From an uncultured Caulobacterales bacterium (GTDB taxonomy: Bacteria > Pseudomonadota > Alphaproteobacteria > Caulobacterales > Caulobacteraceae): a DNA stretch of 64,000 bases. Shown here piece after piece: positions 43,503-54,726 of the stretch. Each line of letters starts with the position of its first letter. Positions within the stretch are counted from its first letter, which is position 1. The stretch is taken from assembly GCA_903862425.1 (NCBI GenBank), contig CAIOYC010000030.1, positions 84,367 through 148,366 of the forward strand, given 5' to 3'. The notes beneath the pieces were generated by a model. It was given only the letters and a program-made list of their open reading frames with translations, was not told the origin of the DNA and did no database searches. Both the position numbers and the translations under genes were made by a program.

Positions 43503-45143
43503 TCAGGACGCGCTCATCACCATGCAGCGTTCGCCCTGGGCGGAGAGCTTGCGGCAGGCGGCCTTGGCTTCGGCGGAGCTGAGGCCGGTAAAGCGGGCGC
43601 GGTAGCCGCCGCCGCCGTTGGCTACCTGGCCCGAGGCATGGTCCACCGCGTCGCCGAAACGGTTGGTCACCCGGGCCAGCTGCGCGCGCGCATCGCCCTT
43701 GGACTTGTAGGCGCCCACCTGGATCGCATAGCCGCCGGACTTGCCCGACGCCTTGGCGGCTGAAGCCTTGGCGGCAGGCGCAATGTCGTTCTCGGCCACC
43801 TCGTGACGGCGGGCGGTGCGCTCGCACGACTTCTTTGCTCGGCCGCGCTTGCGAGCGCAGGGATCGGCGGCGGCGCTGGCCACGCGGGTGGTCTCGCGAG
43901 CGGCCTCACGCTTGCAGGCTTTGAGCTTGGCGCCGCGCAGGTGGCGACAATCGTCGGCGGTAGCGCGTTCGGCCACCAAAGTGGTCTCGGCGCGGGCGCG
44001 GCAAGGATTGGAGACCACACGCACCTTGTGGGCGTGACGGCCGCGGCCCTTCTTCACATAGGAGACGCGCGAGCTGCAGTCGCGGTCGGGCATGCCGTCG
44101 GACACCACGCGGGAAAGGGAGCCGCTGGAGCGGGCGGTGGCGAGGGCGGGAAGGCCCTGGGGGCCACGGAGCGAGTCGGCCAGCTGGACCTGCACGCCTT
44201 CCTGCTCGCCATCGCCCTCTTCGGTGGCGGGGCGCTGGATCGGGCCGGAGTCGTCTGCCGGCTCGGCCAGGGCGGCGATGGTGATACGCTGACCGATGCC
44301 GCGGCGGCGGATCACCTCGAAGCCGGCATTGAGGAGGCTTTCAACGTTCTCGTCGCGTGAGGCGGTGGAGGATCCGCCCAGCACCACGCTGATCAGCCGA
44401 TGGCCGTCACGAATGGCCGAGGCGGCGAGATTGAAGCCTGAGGCGCCGATATAGCCGGTCTTCAACCCGTCCACGCCCGCCATCTTCTGCAGCAGGTGGT
44501 TGTGGTTCTGGGTGGTGCGGCCACGGAAGCTGATCGAGCGCTCGCCGAAATAGCCGTAATACTGCGGATAGTCGCGCATCACGGCCCGGCTAAGGATAGC
44601 CAGATCGCGGGCGGAGGACACGTTGCGCGGATTGGGTAGCCCGGACGCGTTGGCGAAGTGTGTGTTGGTCATGCCCAGTTCCTGGGCGCGCAGGGTCATC
44701 AGCTGGGCGAAACGATCTTCCGAGCCACCGATCCGCTCTCCAACGGCCACGGCCATATCGTTGGCGGAGAGGACCGCGATGGCCTGTAGCGCCATGTCCA
44801 GCGAGACGCCTTCGCCCGCCCGCAAGCCGAGCTTGGACGGCTGCATCGACGCGCCATGCGGCGACATGATGATCGTGTCCTTGGGCGATAGCCGGCCGGT
44901 CGAGATGGCTTCGAACGCCATGTAGAGGGTCATGATCTTGGTCAGCGAGGCCGGAAAACGCTGAACGTCCGCGCGCTTGGAATAGAGCACCTCGCCTGTG
45001 GCGGCGTCGACCACGATGGCGGAGTACCGCGGCACGCTAAAAAGGCCCTGCGCGCTGACGGGCGCCGTCGAACCCAAGGCCAGGACAAAGCTGGCCATCA
45101 GCGCGATCAGACCCTGAAAAATGCGTCGGGCGGGTTGGGCCAT
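43503..45143 (-). CDS. D-alanyl-D-alanine carboxypeptidase with Cys-rich linker and SPOR domain
   Basis: A 546-residue secreted peptidase of family S11 (DacA type). A signal peptide ends at VSAQG. The active-site motifs are SLTK (66-69), SAN (126-128) and KTG (228-230). It trims the terminal D-Ala from peptidoglycan stems. Residues 350-450 form a basic linker with six cysteines (356, 381, 399, 410, 429, 440), while residues 1-355 have none. Residues 471-546 are a SPOR domain (YAIQVGAYKSKGDARAQL) with two more cysteines; SPOR binds denuded glycan at division septa. The cysteine-rich linker is unusual for the family. Confidence 0.93.
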   Translation of the reverse strand: MAQPARRIFQGLIALMASFVLALGSTAPVSAQGLFSVPRYSAIVVDAATGEVLYSKRADVQRFPASLTKIMTLYMAFEAISTGRLSPKDTIIMSPHGASMQPSKLGLRAGEGVSLDMALQAIAVLSANDMAVAVGERIGGSEDRFAQLMTLRAQELGMTNTHFANASGLPNPRNVSSARDLAILSRAVMRDYPQYYGYFGERSISFRGRTTQNHNHLLQKMAGVDGLKTGYIGASGFNLAASAIRDGHRLISVVLGGSSTASRDENVESLLNAGFEVIRRRGIGQRITIAALAEPADDSGPIQRPATEEGDGEQEGVQVQLADSLRGPQGLPALATARSSGSLSRVVSDGMPDRDCSSRVSYVKKGRGRHAHKVRVVSNPCRARAETTLVAERATADDCRHLRGAKLKACKREAARETTRVASAAADPCARKRGRAKKSCERTARRHEVAENDIAPAAKASAAKASGKSGGYAIQVGAYKSKGDARAQLARVTNRFGDAVDHASGQVANGGGGYRARFTGLSSAEAKAACRKLSAQGERCMVMSAS

Positions 45144-45253
45144 CGGGAACGTCCGTCGTTACATGGCGCGGTCTGAACTAAGGACCGCCAGTGAGGAGGG
45201 ATAAGACTCGCTTATCTATCCTTTCTCCAAGGTAAACAATTGTCGCGCGAGCG

Positions 45254-45271
45254 CTAACCCTAACACCTAAC
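45254..45271. repeat. Three short CTAAC repeats in the dac-phasin gap
   Basis: CTAAC occurs at 45254, 45260 and 45267, in the divergent region between dac and the phasin gene. On the minus strand this is a GTTAG series. It could be a regulator site (it is loosely like CtrA half-sites) but does not match TTAA-N7-TTAA. Confidence 0.3.
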
Positions 45272-45321
45272 GTCGCAGGCTAGCTTGGCTTTATCGCCTC
45301 AAAATCAGGCGGTTGTGACTA

Positions 45322-45372
45322 TTGTGCGACGCACAAAAAGATCTTGACGTTTATGCTGCAGCGCCACATATT
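45322..45372 (+). promoter_or_regulatory. Phasin promoter with upstream palindrome
   Basis: TTGACG (45344-45349) and CATATT (45367-45372) are 17 bases apart, a good sigma-70-type match. A CTGCAG lies between them. TTGTGC (45322-45327) and GCACAA (45331-45336) form a perfect palindrome just upstream of the -35. A regulator such as PhaR often controls phasins; whether it binds here is unknown. Confidence 0.6.
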
Positions 45373-45431
45373 GGGATCAGTCGCGTCGCCGCGATTCCCA
45401 ATTTCACCCTCCGAGCCCCCAGGAGTTTCCC

Positions 45432-45908
45432 ATGGCCGCCGCCGATACCGTCAAGACCGCTACGGACACCGTGAAGACCGCCGCCGACAAGGTGAAGGCC
45501 ACTGCCGAGCAGTACACCGCCGCCGGAACGCAGACCTTCAAGGACAATGTGGAAAAGTCCCTCGCCGGCCTCAATGACCTGAACGCACACTCCAAGAAGA
45601 ACCTCGAAGCCCTGGTCGCTTCCACCACCGCCGCCACCAAGGGCGCCGAGACCCTGGGCGCCCAGGCGATGGCCTTCTCCAAGACCACCTTCGAGCGTAA
45701 CGTCGAAGCCGCCAAGGCCCTGTCGGGCGTGCGCTCGGTGCAGGAAGCGGTCGAACTTCAGACCACCTTCGCCAAGTCGGCCGTCGAGACCTACATGGCC
45801 GAAATGACCCGTTTTACCGAGACCCTTTCGGCTACCATGAAGGATAGCCTGCGTCCGATTAACGAGCGCGCCACCGCCATGGTCGAAGCCTTTCAAGCTG
45901 CACGCTAA
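45432..45908 (+). CDS. Phasin family protein
   Basis: A 158-residue, almost fully helical Ala/Thr/Lys-rich protein with no signal peptide. The N-terminal half resembles repeating TVKTA units, and residues 40-150 match the Phasin_2 pattern (NLEALVASTTAATKGAE, QEAVELQTTFAKSAVETYMAE). Such proteins coat polyhydroxyalkanoate granules; some act more generally at membranes. CCAGGAG lies upstream of the ATG. The gene stands alone with its own promoter and a strong terminator. Confidence 0.92.
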   Translation: MAAADTVKTATDTVKTAADKVKATAEQYTAAGTQTFKDNVEKSLAGLNDLNAHSKKNLEALVASTTAATKGAETLGAQAMAFSKTTFERNVEAAKALSGVRSVQEAVELQTTFAKSAVETYMAEMTRFTETLSATMKDSLRPINERATAMVEAFQAAR

Positions 45909-45933
45909 GTCTCCTCCCAGCTTAGCGTAAGAC

Positions 45934-45964
45934 TGGCCCGGGGCGCTGCTCCGGGCCATTTTTT
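45934..45964 (+). terminator. Intrinsic terminator of the phasin gene
   Basis: TGGCCCGG (45934-45941) pairs with CCGGGCCA (45951-45958), followed by TTTTTT (45959-45964). Confidence 0.93.
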
Positions 45965-45977
45965 ATGGTTTTTGCTC

Positions 45978-46006
45978 AATAGCTTGAGCGAAACGCTCAA
46001 GCTATT
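45978..46006. repeat. 13-bp perfect inverted repeat upstream of DUF2332 gene
   Basis: AATAGCTTGAGCG (45978-45990) and CGCTCAAGCTATT (45994-46006) are perfect complements around AAA. It lies 14 bases after the phasin terminator and 33 bases before the next start. Without a U-tract it is more likely an operator or 5' hairpin of the DUF2332 gene than a second terminator. Confidence 0.65.
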
Positions 46007-46038
46007 CTGATGTGTGCGACGGGCGTATGTCGCCAATC

Positions 46039-47115
46039 ATGACCGACCTCGCTCCGCTCACGTCCGTCTTCGCCCTGCAGGCCGGCTTCTGCCGATCGAG
46101 CGGCTCGCCGTTCTCGGCCCTGGTGCTGGAAGCCATAGCGCGGCGGATCCACGAGCGGCCGCCCTATGGCGATGTCCTGCGACCCTGGGCTGAGCGGGAT
46201 GTCCGCCAGATTTTCGACGATGCGGTCGCACTCCGCCTCATCGGCGCCTTTCACTATCTTGTGCTCAGCGATCGCGCGCCTGACCTCGCCGCGCTCTATC
46301 CGCCGCACACCACGGCGCCCTGTCCCGATCTCCTGCAGCGTGTGCTGGCGGACGCCGTGGCTCGCCACGGAGACGTGATCGCCAGTTTCATGGCCTCTCC
46401 GCCCCAGACGAACGAGGTGGCGCGCTCGCTCTGCCTTGTGGGTGGGTTTCTCACCGTGGCCGCGCAGACCGGCCTGCCCCTGCGCTGCCTGGAGCTCGGC
46501 GCCTCGGCCGGGCTGAACATGAACTGGGATCGCTATCGCTACGACTTCGGCGGTGGAGCCGGGTGGGGCGATCCGGCCGCGTCGGTGCATCTGTCCGGCG
46601 ACTGGCAGGGTCCGCCGCCGCCGCTGGTCGAGGCGCGCGTGGTCGAGCGCGCCGCCTGCGACCAGAGCCCCATCGATGTGAACGATCCGAACCAGACGCT
46701 CAGGCTGCAGAGCTATGTCTGGGCCGATCAGACCCATCGGCTTGAACGTCTGCGCGCCGCCATCGCTCTCAAGCAGCACACCGGCGGCATTCCCGAGCGC
46801 GCAGACGCAGCCGATTGGGCGCAGGCGCATGTCAAACCGCAGCGGGGCGTAGCAACCATCGTCTATCACTCCTCCTTCATCTCCTATCCGCCTGAGGCCG
46901 TGCAGGAGCGTATCGCGGCGGCGATTGAGGTGGCCGGCGCCCAGGCTTCGCCGGATGCGCCGATCGCCTGGCTCAGCAAGGAGCCCGAGCCGTCGAGCGA
47001 CGCGGGATCGGACGAACTGTGTCTACGACTGTGGATGGGACGAGAAGGCGATGGCGAGATGCGTCGACTCGCCCAGTCGCATGCGCACTGCGCCTGGGTG
47101 CGCTGGCAGGGCTAA
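46039..47115 (+). CDS. DUF2332 family protein
   Basis: A 358-residue cytosolic protein. DUF2332 members are uncharacterised; the central LELGASAGLNMNWDRYRYDFGG has the look of a SAM-binding glycine motif, and a methyltransferase-like fold is plausible. Other markers are FRSSGSPFSA-like QAGFCRSSGSPFSALV near the start and VVYHSSFISYPP-like TIVYHSSFISYPP near residue 280. The ATG at 46039 (MTDLAPL) is preferred; ATG at 46027 is four codons earlier. It follows the inverted repeat at 45978. Confidence 0.82.
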   Translation: MTDLAPLTSVFALQAGFCRSSGSPFSALVLEAIARRIHERPPYGDVLRPWAERDVRQIFDDAVALRLIGAFHYLVLSDRAPDLAALYPPHTTAPCPDLLQRVLADAVARHGDVIASFMASPPQTNEVARSLCLVGGFLTVAAQTGLPLRCLELGASAGLNMNWDRYRYDFGGGAGWGDPAASVHLSGDWQGPPPPLVEARVVERAACDQSPIDVNDPNQTLRLQSYVWADQTHRLERLRAAIALKQHTGGIPERADAADWAQAHVKPQRGVATIVYHSSFISYPPEAVQERIAAAIEVAGAQASPDAPIAWLSKEPEPSSDAGSDELCLRLWMGREGDGEMRRLAQSHAHCAWVRWQG

Positions 47116-47285
47116 GCTTCGGGGCGTTGGACCAATTTCGGGCAAATTCGCCGCGCTTCGCCCCTTCAGCTGACCTATCCACGGCCAAACGTCGCGCCAT
47201 AGCGCATGGGACTAGCCAAAAGGCGCTTGCGGCCTATCTAATCCAGCTGCGTCGCGGTGTGGTCGGCGTTCGAGGGAATTCATAG

Positions 47286-47615
47286 ATGGCCGAGCGAAAG
47301 CCGGGCAATCAGGGTAATGGTGTCGGCTCGGCGGTTATAACGCAGGTAAAGCCGAAGACGCAAAAGCCGTCCCTGTACCGTGTTCTTATCTTGAATGACG
47401 ACTACACACCGATGGAGTTTGTTGTTTACGTACTTGAGCGGTTCTTCAACAAATCGCGCGAGGACGCCACACGGATCATGCTGCATGTCCACCAGCATGG
47501 CGTCGGCGTCTGCGGTGTTTTTACCTTCGAGGTCGCCGAAACCAAGGTGGCCCAGGTAATCGACGCCGCGCGACAGAACCAGCATCCGCTCCAGTGCACC
47601 ATGGAAAAAGATTGA
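47286..47615 (+). CDS. clpS: ATP-dependent Clp protease adaptor ClpS
   Basis: A 109-residue N-end-rule adaptor. The folded core begins at [20 protein letters not shown], with the substrate-pocket residues in the NDDYTPM loop, and continues with [16 protein letters not shown]. It delivers substrates with hydrophobic N-terminal residues to ClpAP and inhibits degradation of SsrA-tagged proteins. The unstructured N-terminus (residues 1-30) enters ClpA. clpA follows after 10 bases. Confidence 0.96.
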   Translation: MAERKPGNQGNGVGSAVITQVKPKTQKPSLYRVLILNDDYTPMEFVVYVLERFFNKSREDATRIMLHVHQHGVGVCGVFTFEVAETKVAQVIDAARQNQHPLQCTMEKD

Positions 47616-47625
47616 GAGGTCTCAC

Positions 47626-49965
<2,340 letters not shown>

Positions 49966-49974
49966 CTACGGGCG

Positions 49975-50010
49975 TGGCGATGGAGATCCGGCAAAGGCTC
50001 TCCATCGCCA
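49975..50010 (+). terminator. Hairpin after clpA
   Basis: TGGCGATGGAGA (49975-49986) pairs perfectly with TCTCCATCGCCA (49999-50010), starting 9 bases after the clpA stop. There is no T-run behind it, so it may be an RNA 3'-end stabiliser or a Rho-assisted terminator. Confidence 0.6.
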
Positions 50011-50371
50011 GCACCGCCCTCGCAGCGGCGTGACCTCAGCCCTGTTTGGGTGAAAATCCGCCGCACTATGCGGTGGCAATCCGCTAGCTCTGCTCGGCTA
50101 AGCTTCAGCGAAGAACTACTTCCTTCGAACCCAGGCCGCAACGTGGATCGTGGAGCCTACGGGGCGTGGGCCATTTTCCAACGGCGATTGCAGTCAGCCC
50201 CGCGACGCTGATTACGACCGCTATCGTGGCGACGCGATGACGCTACAGCTTTCGCGGCCTCGCCAAACTCCAGGCGGTGGTCGGCCGAAGCTTCGCTATG
50301 CGTTGCTGAATAAGCTCGCCCCGCTCAACATCGTCACCGCGCAGCTCGACTATCTGGGCTACATAGAAAAA
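50011..50371. other. Gene-free stretch between clpA and tRNA-Val
   Basis: About 360 bases with no gene I can support. A 78-codon open frame at 50150-50386 has no ribosome site, runs into the tRNA and shows no recognisable sequence. No clear repeats were seen. Confidence 0.5.
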
Positions 50372-50447
50372 TGGTGGACGCGGTAGGGATTGAACCTACG
50401 ACCCCACCCGTGTGAAGGGTGTGCTCTCCCGCTGAGCTACGCGTCCA
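50372..50447 (-). tRNA. tRNA-Val (anticodon CAC)
   Basis: A 76-base cloverleaf with encoded CCA. On the minus strand the acceptor is TGGACGC with GCGTCCA, the D arm is GCTC-AGCGGGA-GAGC, the anticodon arm is CACCC-TTCACAC-GGGTG with anticodon CAC, and the T loop is GGTTCAATCC. It reads GTG valine codons, which are frequent in this GC-rich genome. No integrase or duplicated 3' end is near it, so I see no sign that an island uses it as an attachment site. Confidence 0.97.
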
Positions 50448-50500
50448 GACCCGAAAACATCGAAGTCGGCTTTCGGGGAGGCGGGCGTATAGCGCAGCCC

Positions 50501-51193
50501 TCAGCCGGGGGCAAGTCGCGGCGTGAGCAGCATTTGCACCGCCGCCGGGAGCTCGGCGAAACTGTCGATGACAAGCTCGGGTCGGAGTTCGCTCACATGC
50601 ACGTCGGTATAGCCGTGCGGGAATAGAATGCAGGGTACGTTGGCGTTACGCGCCGCGTCTCGGTCCGTGCGGCTGTCGCCGATCATCAGGGCACGGGCAG
50701 GATCGCCGCTGGCCTGCTGGATGGTGAACAAGATGTGGCTGGCGTCCGGCTTGGGCTTGGGCGCGCTGTCTGCGCCGATCACGGCCGCGAACCGGTGGCG
50801 CTCGCCGAGGGTCTCAAGCAGTAGATTGGAGAGCAGAGTGGGCTTGTTCGTGCAAACGGCGAGGATCGCGCCCTGCGCCGTCAGTTCGTCAAGCGCCGCT
50901 TCCATGCCGGGGAAGGGCTGGCTCTCATGGGCGATGCGGTCGCGATAGATGTCGATGAAGCGCGCCACAAGCTCTGGAGCGCGCTCGGCCGACAAGGTGT
51001 CGCCCGCGGCTGTGAAACCACGCTCGATAAGCATGCGCGCGCCGCCCCCTACCAGCGCCCGAGCCGCGGAAACGGGCACGGGAGGATGGCCGCACTCGGC
51101 CAGCACTGCGTTCAGGGAACCGATCAGGTCCGGCGCCGTATCGATTAGGGTGCCATCCAGATCAAAGCAGATAGTGGCGCCGTCCAGTCGCAT
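50501..51193 (-). CDS. gph: Phosphoglycolate phosphatase (HAD superfamily)
   Basis: A 230-residue haloacid-dehalogenase-type phosphatase. Motif I is [15 protein letters not shown] with the nucleophile Asp, motif II is AVCTNKP, and motifs III/IV are APKPKPD and [12 protein letters not shown]. It removes phosphate from 2-phosphoglycolate, which is formed in DNA repair. Other small phosphates are possible substrates. It is divergent from glmU, 89 bases away, and 53 bases past tRNA-Val on the same strand. Confidence 0.88.
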   Translation of the reverse strand: MRLDGATICFDLDGTLIDTAPDLIGSLNAVLAECGHPPVPVSAARALVGGGARMLIERGFTAAGDTLSAERAPELVARFIDIYRDRIAHESQPFPGMEAALDELTAQGAILAVCTNKPTLLSNLLLETLGERHRFAAVIGADSAPKPKPDASHILFTIQQASGDPARALMIGDSRTDRDAARNANVPCILFPHGYTDVHVSELRPELVIDSFAELPAAVQMLLTPRLAPG

Positions 51194-51282
51194 CTTGGTC
51201 CACCGAATCGTTGGGCTCGTCCGCCGTTTCGGCTAAATCGAAGCGGGCGCCAAGCCGTCGGCCTATCAGGAGCACCGCATTC

Positions 51283-52635
51283 ATGGCCGCAAGAGCCGCC
51301 ATTATTCTTGCTGCGGGCCAAGGCACGCGCATGCGCTCGCCCACGCCCAAGGTGCTGCACAAGGTTGGCGGACGCGCCATGCTCGACCGCGCCATCGATG
51401 CGGCGGAAGAGGCGGGCTGCGAGCGGATCGTGGCGGTGGTCGGCGCGCACTCGCCGCAGGTTGGACAGCACGTCGTCGCCCGGCGCGGTGAAGGCTCGAT
51501 CGCCGTGCAAGATCCGCCGCTCGGCACCGGCCACGCCGTCCGTGCGGCTGAAGAGGGGCTGAAGGGTTTCGATGGCGAGGTGGTGGTCACCTATGCCGAC
51601 GTGCCGCTCCTCGGCGCCGGCACGCTGGCGCCCCTGTTCGAGGCGCGCGCGAAGGGGGCGGACCTCGCGGTACTGGGCTTCCACGCCGCCGATCCTTCCG
51701 CCTATGGGCGGCTTCTGTTGAACGAGGCGGGTGGGCTTGAGCGGATCGTGGAAGCCAAGGAAGCCACGCCCGCGGAGTTGAAAGTAGATGCCTGCAATTC
51801 GGGGGTTCTCGCCGCGCCCGCCGGACTGCTGTTCGACCTTCTGGGCGAGGTCACCAACGCCAACGCCAAGGGCGAATACTACCTCACCGACGTGGTCGGG
51901 CTGGCGCGGGCGCGGGGGCTTAAGGTGGCGGCCGTGTTCGTGGGCGAAGCGGAGGTGATGGGGGTGAACTCCCAAGCCGAACTTTCGGACGCAGAGGCCA
52001 TTTTCCAGTCCGAGATGCGACGACGCTTGATGGATGCGGGCGTTACCATGCTGGCGCCGCAGACTGTTCACCTGAACTGGGATACCGAAATCGCCGGCGG
52101 CGTCACCGTCGAGCCTAACGTGGTGTTCGCCGCGGGCGTGGTGGTGGAGTCGGGCGCAACCATTCGCGCCTTTTCACATCTGGAGGGCTGCATTGTGCGC
52201 TCTGGCGCCATTATCGGCCCCTATGCGCGGCTGCGTCCGGGCGCGGATATCGGCCGGGACGCGCACATCGGCAACTTCGTCGAAGTGAAGAAGGTGAAGG
52301 TGGGGGCCGGCGCCAAGGCCAACCATCTGAGCTATCTCGGTGATGGCACGGTGGGTGCAGGGGCCAACATCGGCGCCGGAACCATCTTCTGCAACTATGA
52401 CGGCTTCGACAAGCACGACACCCATGTGGGCGCAGGCGCTTTCATCGGCTCCAACAGCGCCCTCGTGGCGCCGGTGACGGTGGGGGCGGGGGCGATGACA
52501 GGCTCCGGCTCGGTAATCACGCGCGACGTGGCGCCGGACGCCCTGGCGCTCGAACGCTCGCCACAGACCGAGAAGCCGGGCTGGGCCGCCCGCTTTCGGC
52601 AGATGAAGCTGGCCAAGAGAAGGTCCACCCCATGA
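51283..52635 (+). CDS. glmU: Bifunctional GlmU (uridyltransferase / glucosamine-1-phosphate acetyltransferase)
   Basis: A 450-residue enzyme that makes UDP-GlcNAc, the precursor of peptidoglycan and of the LpxA substrate encoded 30 kb upstream. Residues 1-230 are the nucleotidyltransferase with [20 protein letters not shown] and GTGHAV. Residues 250-450 are a hexapeptide left-handed beta-helix with the acetyl-transfer region [19 protein letters not shown] and [13 protein letters not shown]. The ATG at 51283 places [12 protein letters not shown] at the start. It overlaps rpiA by four bases (ATGA). Confidence 0.96.
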   Translation: MAARAAIILAAGQGTRMRSPTPKVLHKVGGRAMLDRAIDAAEEAGCERIVAVVGAHSPQVGQHVVARRGEGSIAVQDPPLGTGHAVRAAEEGLKGFDGEVVVTYADVPLLGAGTLAPLFEARAKGADLAVLGFHAADPSAYGRLLLNEAGGLERIVEAKEATPAELKVDACNSGVLAAPAGLLFDLLGEVTNANAKGEYYLTDVVGLARARGLKVAAVFVGEAEVMGVNSQAELSDAEAIFQSEMRRRLMDAGVTMLAPQTVHLNWDTEIAGGVTVEPNVVFAAGVVVESGATIRAFSHLEGCIVRSGAIIGPYARLRPGADIGRDAHIGNFVEVKKVKVGAGAKANHLSYLGDGTVGAGANIGAGTIFCNYDGFDKHDTHVGAGAFIGSNSALVAPVTVGAGAMTGSGSVITRDVAPDALALERSPQTEKPGWAARFRQMKLAKRRSTP

Positions 52636-53324
52636 GTTCAGGCCCGGTCAGCGACGCGCAGAAGCAGCGGGCGGGCGAAGCGGCCGCGGCCTTGGTGGAA
52701 GCCGGCATGATCGTTGGCCTTGGCACCGGCTCGACCGCCGCCCAGTTCGTTCGCGCCCTGGCGGCGCGCAAGCTCGATATCCGCGGCGTCTCCACCTCGG
52801 AAGCCACCGAGCAACTGGCCGTGTCGCTCGGGATCAAGACCCAGCCCCTCGACGAGGCGGGCCAGATCGACCTGACTGTGGACGGCGCGGACGAAATCAA
52901 TTCGGACCTTGTGTTGATCAAGGGCGGCGGGGCGGCGTTGCTGAGGGAAAAGCTGGTGTGGGAGGCGTCGAAGCGCCGCGTCTGCATCGCTGACTCCAGC
53001 AAGCGCGTACCTGTGCTGGGGCGATTTCCATTGCCCATCGAAATCGTCCGCTTCGGCGCAATGACCACGGCGGCGCGGCTAGGCTCCAAACTGAAGGAAG
53101 CCGGCGTGCAAGGCCATCTAAAGCTGCGCGAAGGCGTGATCACCGATGGCGGCAACCTGATCTACGATCTGCATGGCGCAACTATTGAGCGACCGGCCGA
53201 ACTCGGTACATTGATCAAGCAGACGACCGGCGTGGTCGATCACGGCCTTTTCCTGGGCCTCTGTGATCTTGCCATCGTGGCTGGGGAGACCGACATCATC
53301 CGCCTCAATCCCAACGCCGCCTGA
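52632..53324 (+). CDS. rpiA: Ribose-5-phosphate isomerase A
   Basis: A 230-residue enzyme that interconverts ribose 5-phosphate and ribulose 5-phosphate. The phosphate loop [12 protein letters not shown], the active-site TVDGADEIN and the [11 protein letters not shown] segment are all intact. It starts in the glmU stop (ATGA) and is followed after 7 bases by gor, so the three are one operon: sugar-nucleotide supply, the pentose-phosphate step and glutathione reduction. Confidence 0.96.
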   Translation: MSSGPVSDAQKQRAGEAAAALVEAGMIVGLGTGSTAAQFVRALAARKLDIRGVSTSEATEQLAVSLGIKTQPLDEAGQIDLTVDGADEINSDLVLIKGGGAALLREKLVWEASKRRVCIADSSKRVPVLGRFPLPIEIVRFGAMTTAARLGSKLKEAGVQGHLKLREGVITDGGNLIYDLHGATIERPAELGTLIKQTTGVVDHGLFLGLCDLAIVAGETDIIRLNPNAA

Positions 53325-53331
53325 GGATCCC

Positions 53332-54726
53332 ATGGCCAAGTACGACTACGACCTGTTCGTCATCGGAGCGGGGTCGGGCGGGGTGCGGGCCGCGCGGCTG
53401 GCGGCCATGGCCGGCGCGCGCGTCGCGGTAGCGGAGGAGGACCAGGTCGGCGGCACCTGTGTGATCCGCGGCTGCGTGCCCAAGAAGTTCATGGTCTACG
53501 CCTCCGACTTCGCCACCCAGTTCGAGATGGCCAAGGGCTATGGCTGGACCGTGGGCGAGACGACCTTCGACTGGTGCGATTTCCGCGACAAGAAGGACGC
53601 GGAAATTGCAAGACTGTCGGGGATCTATGTCTCCAATCTGGTCAAGGCCGGCTGCGACCTCGTCCATGGTCGCGCCGTCTTCCTCGATGCGCATACGCTG
53701 GAAGTGACGACTCGCGAGGGCAAGAAGAAGATCACGGCCGATAAGGTGCTCATCGCCACGGGTGGCCGACCAAAGTTGCCGGACGATGTGCCGGGAACCG
53801 AATTCGCAATTACCTCCGAAGAAGCCTTCCACCTGCCCGAGCTTCCAACGCGCATGCTGATCGTCGGCGGCGGTTATATAGCGGTGGAATTCGCCTGCAT
53901 TTTCCACGGCCTCGGCGTGGAGGTGACCCTGGCCTATCGAGGCTCCAACCTGCTGCGCGGCTTTGACGAGGACGTGCGCTCCCACCTCGCCGAAGAACTG
54001 CACAACAGTGGGATCAAAGTGGTGCTCGCCTGCCAGCACGAACGCATCGAAAAGCGCGAGGACGGCATCCTGATCAGCCACGTCACCGATTCCATGGTGA
54101 TCGAGAGCGAGGTGGTGATGTTCGCCACAGGACGCGAGCCTCATGTCAAGGGCCTCGGCCTTGAGAAGGCGGGCGTGAAGCTGAACGACAAGGGCGCCGT
54201 TGCGGTCGATGAGTTCTCAAAGACCAGCGCCGACAACATCTGGGCCGTTGGCGACGTGACCGACCGGGTGAACCTGACACCCGTGGCGATCCGCGAAGCC
54301 CAGGCCTTCGCCCAGACCGTATTTCAGAACAAGTCGACCACTTTCGGCTATGACGCTATCCCCACCGCCGTCTTTTCTCAGCCACCGGTGGGCAGCGTCG
54401 GCCTGACCGAAGCCCAGGCGCGCCGCGAATATGGCAAGATCGATGTCTACATGACCCGCTTTCGGCCGATGAAGACACTCTTCGCCGGCAGTGCGACGCG
54501 GGTGCTGATGAAATTGATCGTAGACCAGGCGACAGACAAGGTCGTGGGCTGCCACATCGTCGGCGATGAGGGGCCGGAGGTGGTCCAGGTCGCCGCCATC
54601 GCCGTGAAGGCCGGCCTGACCAAGGCCCAGTGGGACGCCACCTGCGCCCTCCACCCTTCGGTCTCCGAAGAATTGGTCACGCTGCGCGAGAAGTTTACGC
54701 CGCCGGAGCTCGCGGCCGCCGAATGA
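53332..54726 (+). CDS. gor: Glutathione-disulfide reductase
   Basis: A 464-residue flavoprotein disulfide reductase. The FAD-binding YDLFVIGAGSGGVRAARLA is at the start, and the redox-active cysteines are in GGTCVIRGCVPKK (residues 41-53). The NADPH-binding motif is VGGGYIAVEFACIFHGLG, and the C-terminal His-Glu pair is in ALHPSVSEE. It reduces GSSG with NADPH in the cytosol. The ATG at 53332 is the family start; upstream frame is rpiA out of phase. It overlaps the O-antigen ligase gene by four bases. Confidence 0.96.
   Translation: MAKYDYDLFVIGAGSGGVRAARLAAMAGARVAVAEEDQVGGTCVIRGCVPKKFMVYASDFATQFEMAKGYGWTVGETTFDWCDFRDKKDAEIARLSGIYVSNLVKAGCDLVHGRAVFLDAHTLEVTTREGKKKITADKVLIATGGRPKLPDDVPGTEFAITSEEAFHLPELPTRMLIVGGGYIAVEFACIFHGLGVEVTLAYRGSNLLRGFDEDVRSHLAEELHNSGIKVVLACQHERIEKREDGILISHVTDSMVIESEVVMFATGREPHVKGLGLEKAGVKLNDKGAVAVDEFSKTSADNIWAVGDVTDRVNLTPVAIREAQAFAQTVFQNKSTTFGYDAIPTAVFSQPPVGSVGLTEAQARREYGKIDVYMTRFRPMKTLFAGSATRVLMKLIVDQATDKVVGCHIVGDEGPEVVQVAAIAVKAGLTKAQWDATCALHPSVSEELVTLREKFTPPELAAAE

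Noticed and set aside
50150..50386. A 78-codon frame between clpA and tRNA-Val
   Set aside because: No ribosome site, no recognised family, and it runs into the tRNA gene on the other strand.
50372..50447. tRNA-Val as an integration site for an island
   Set aside because: No integrase, no duplicated tRNA 3' end and no change in composition next to it.
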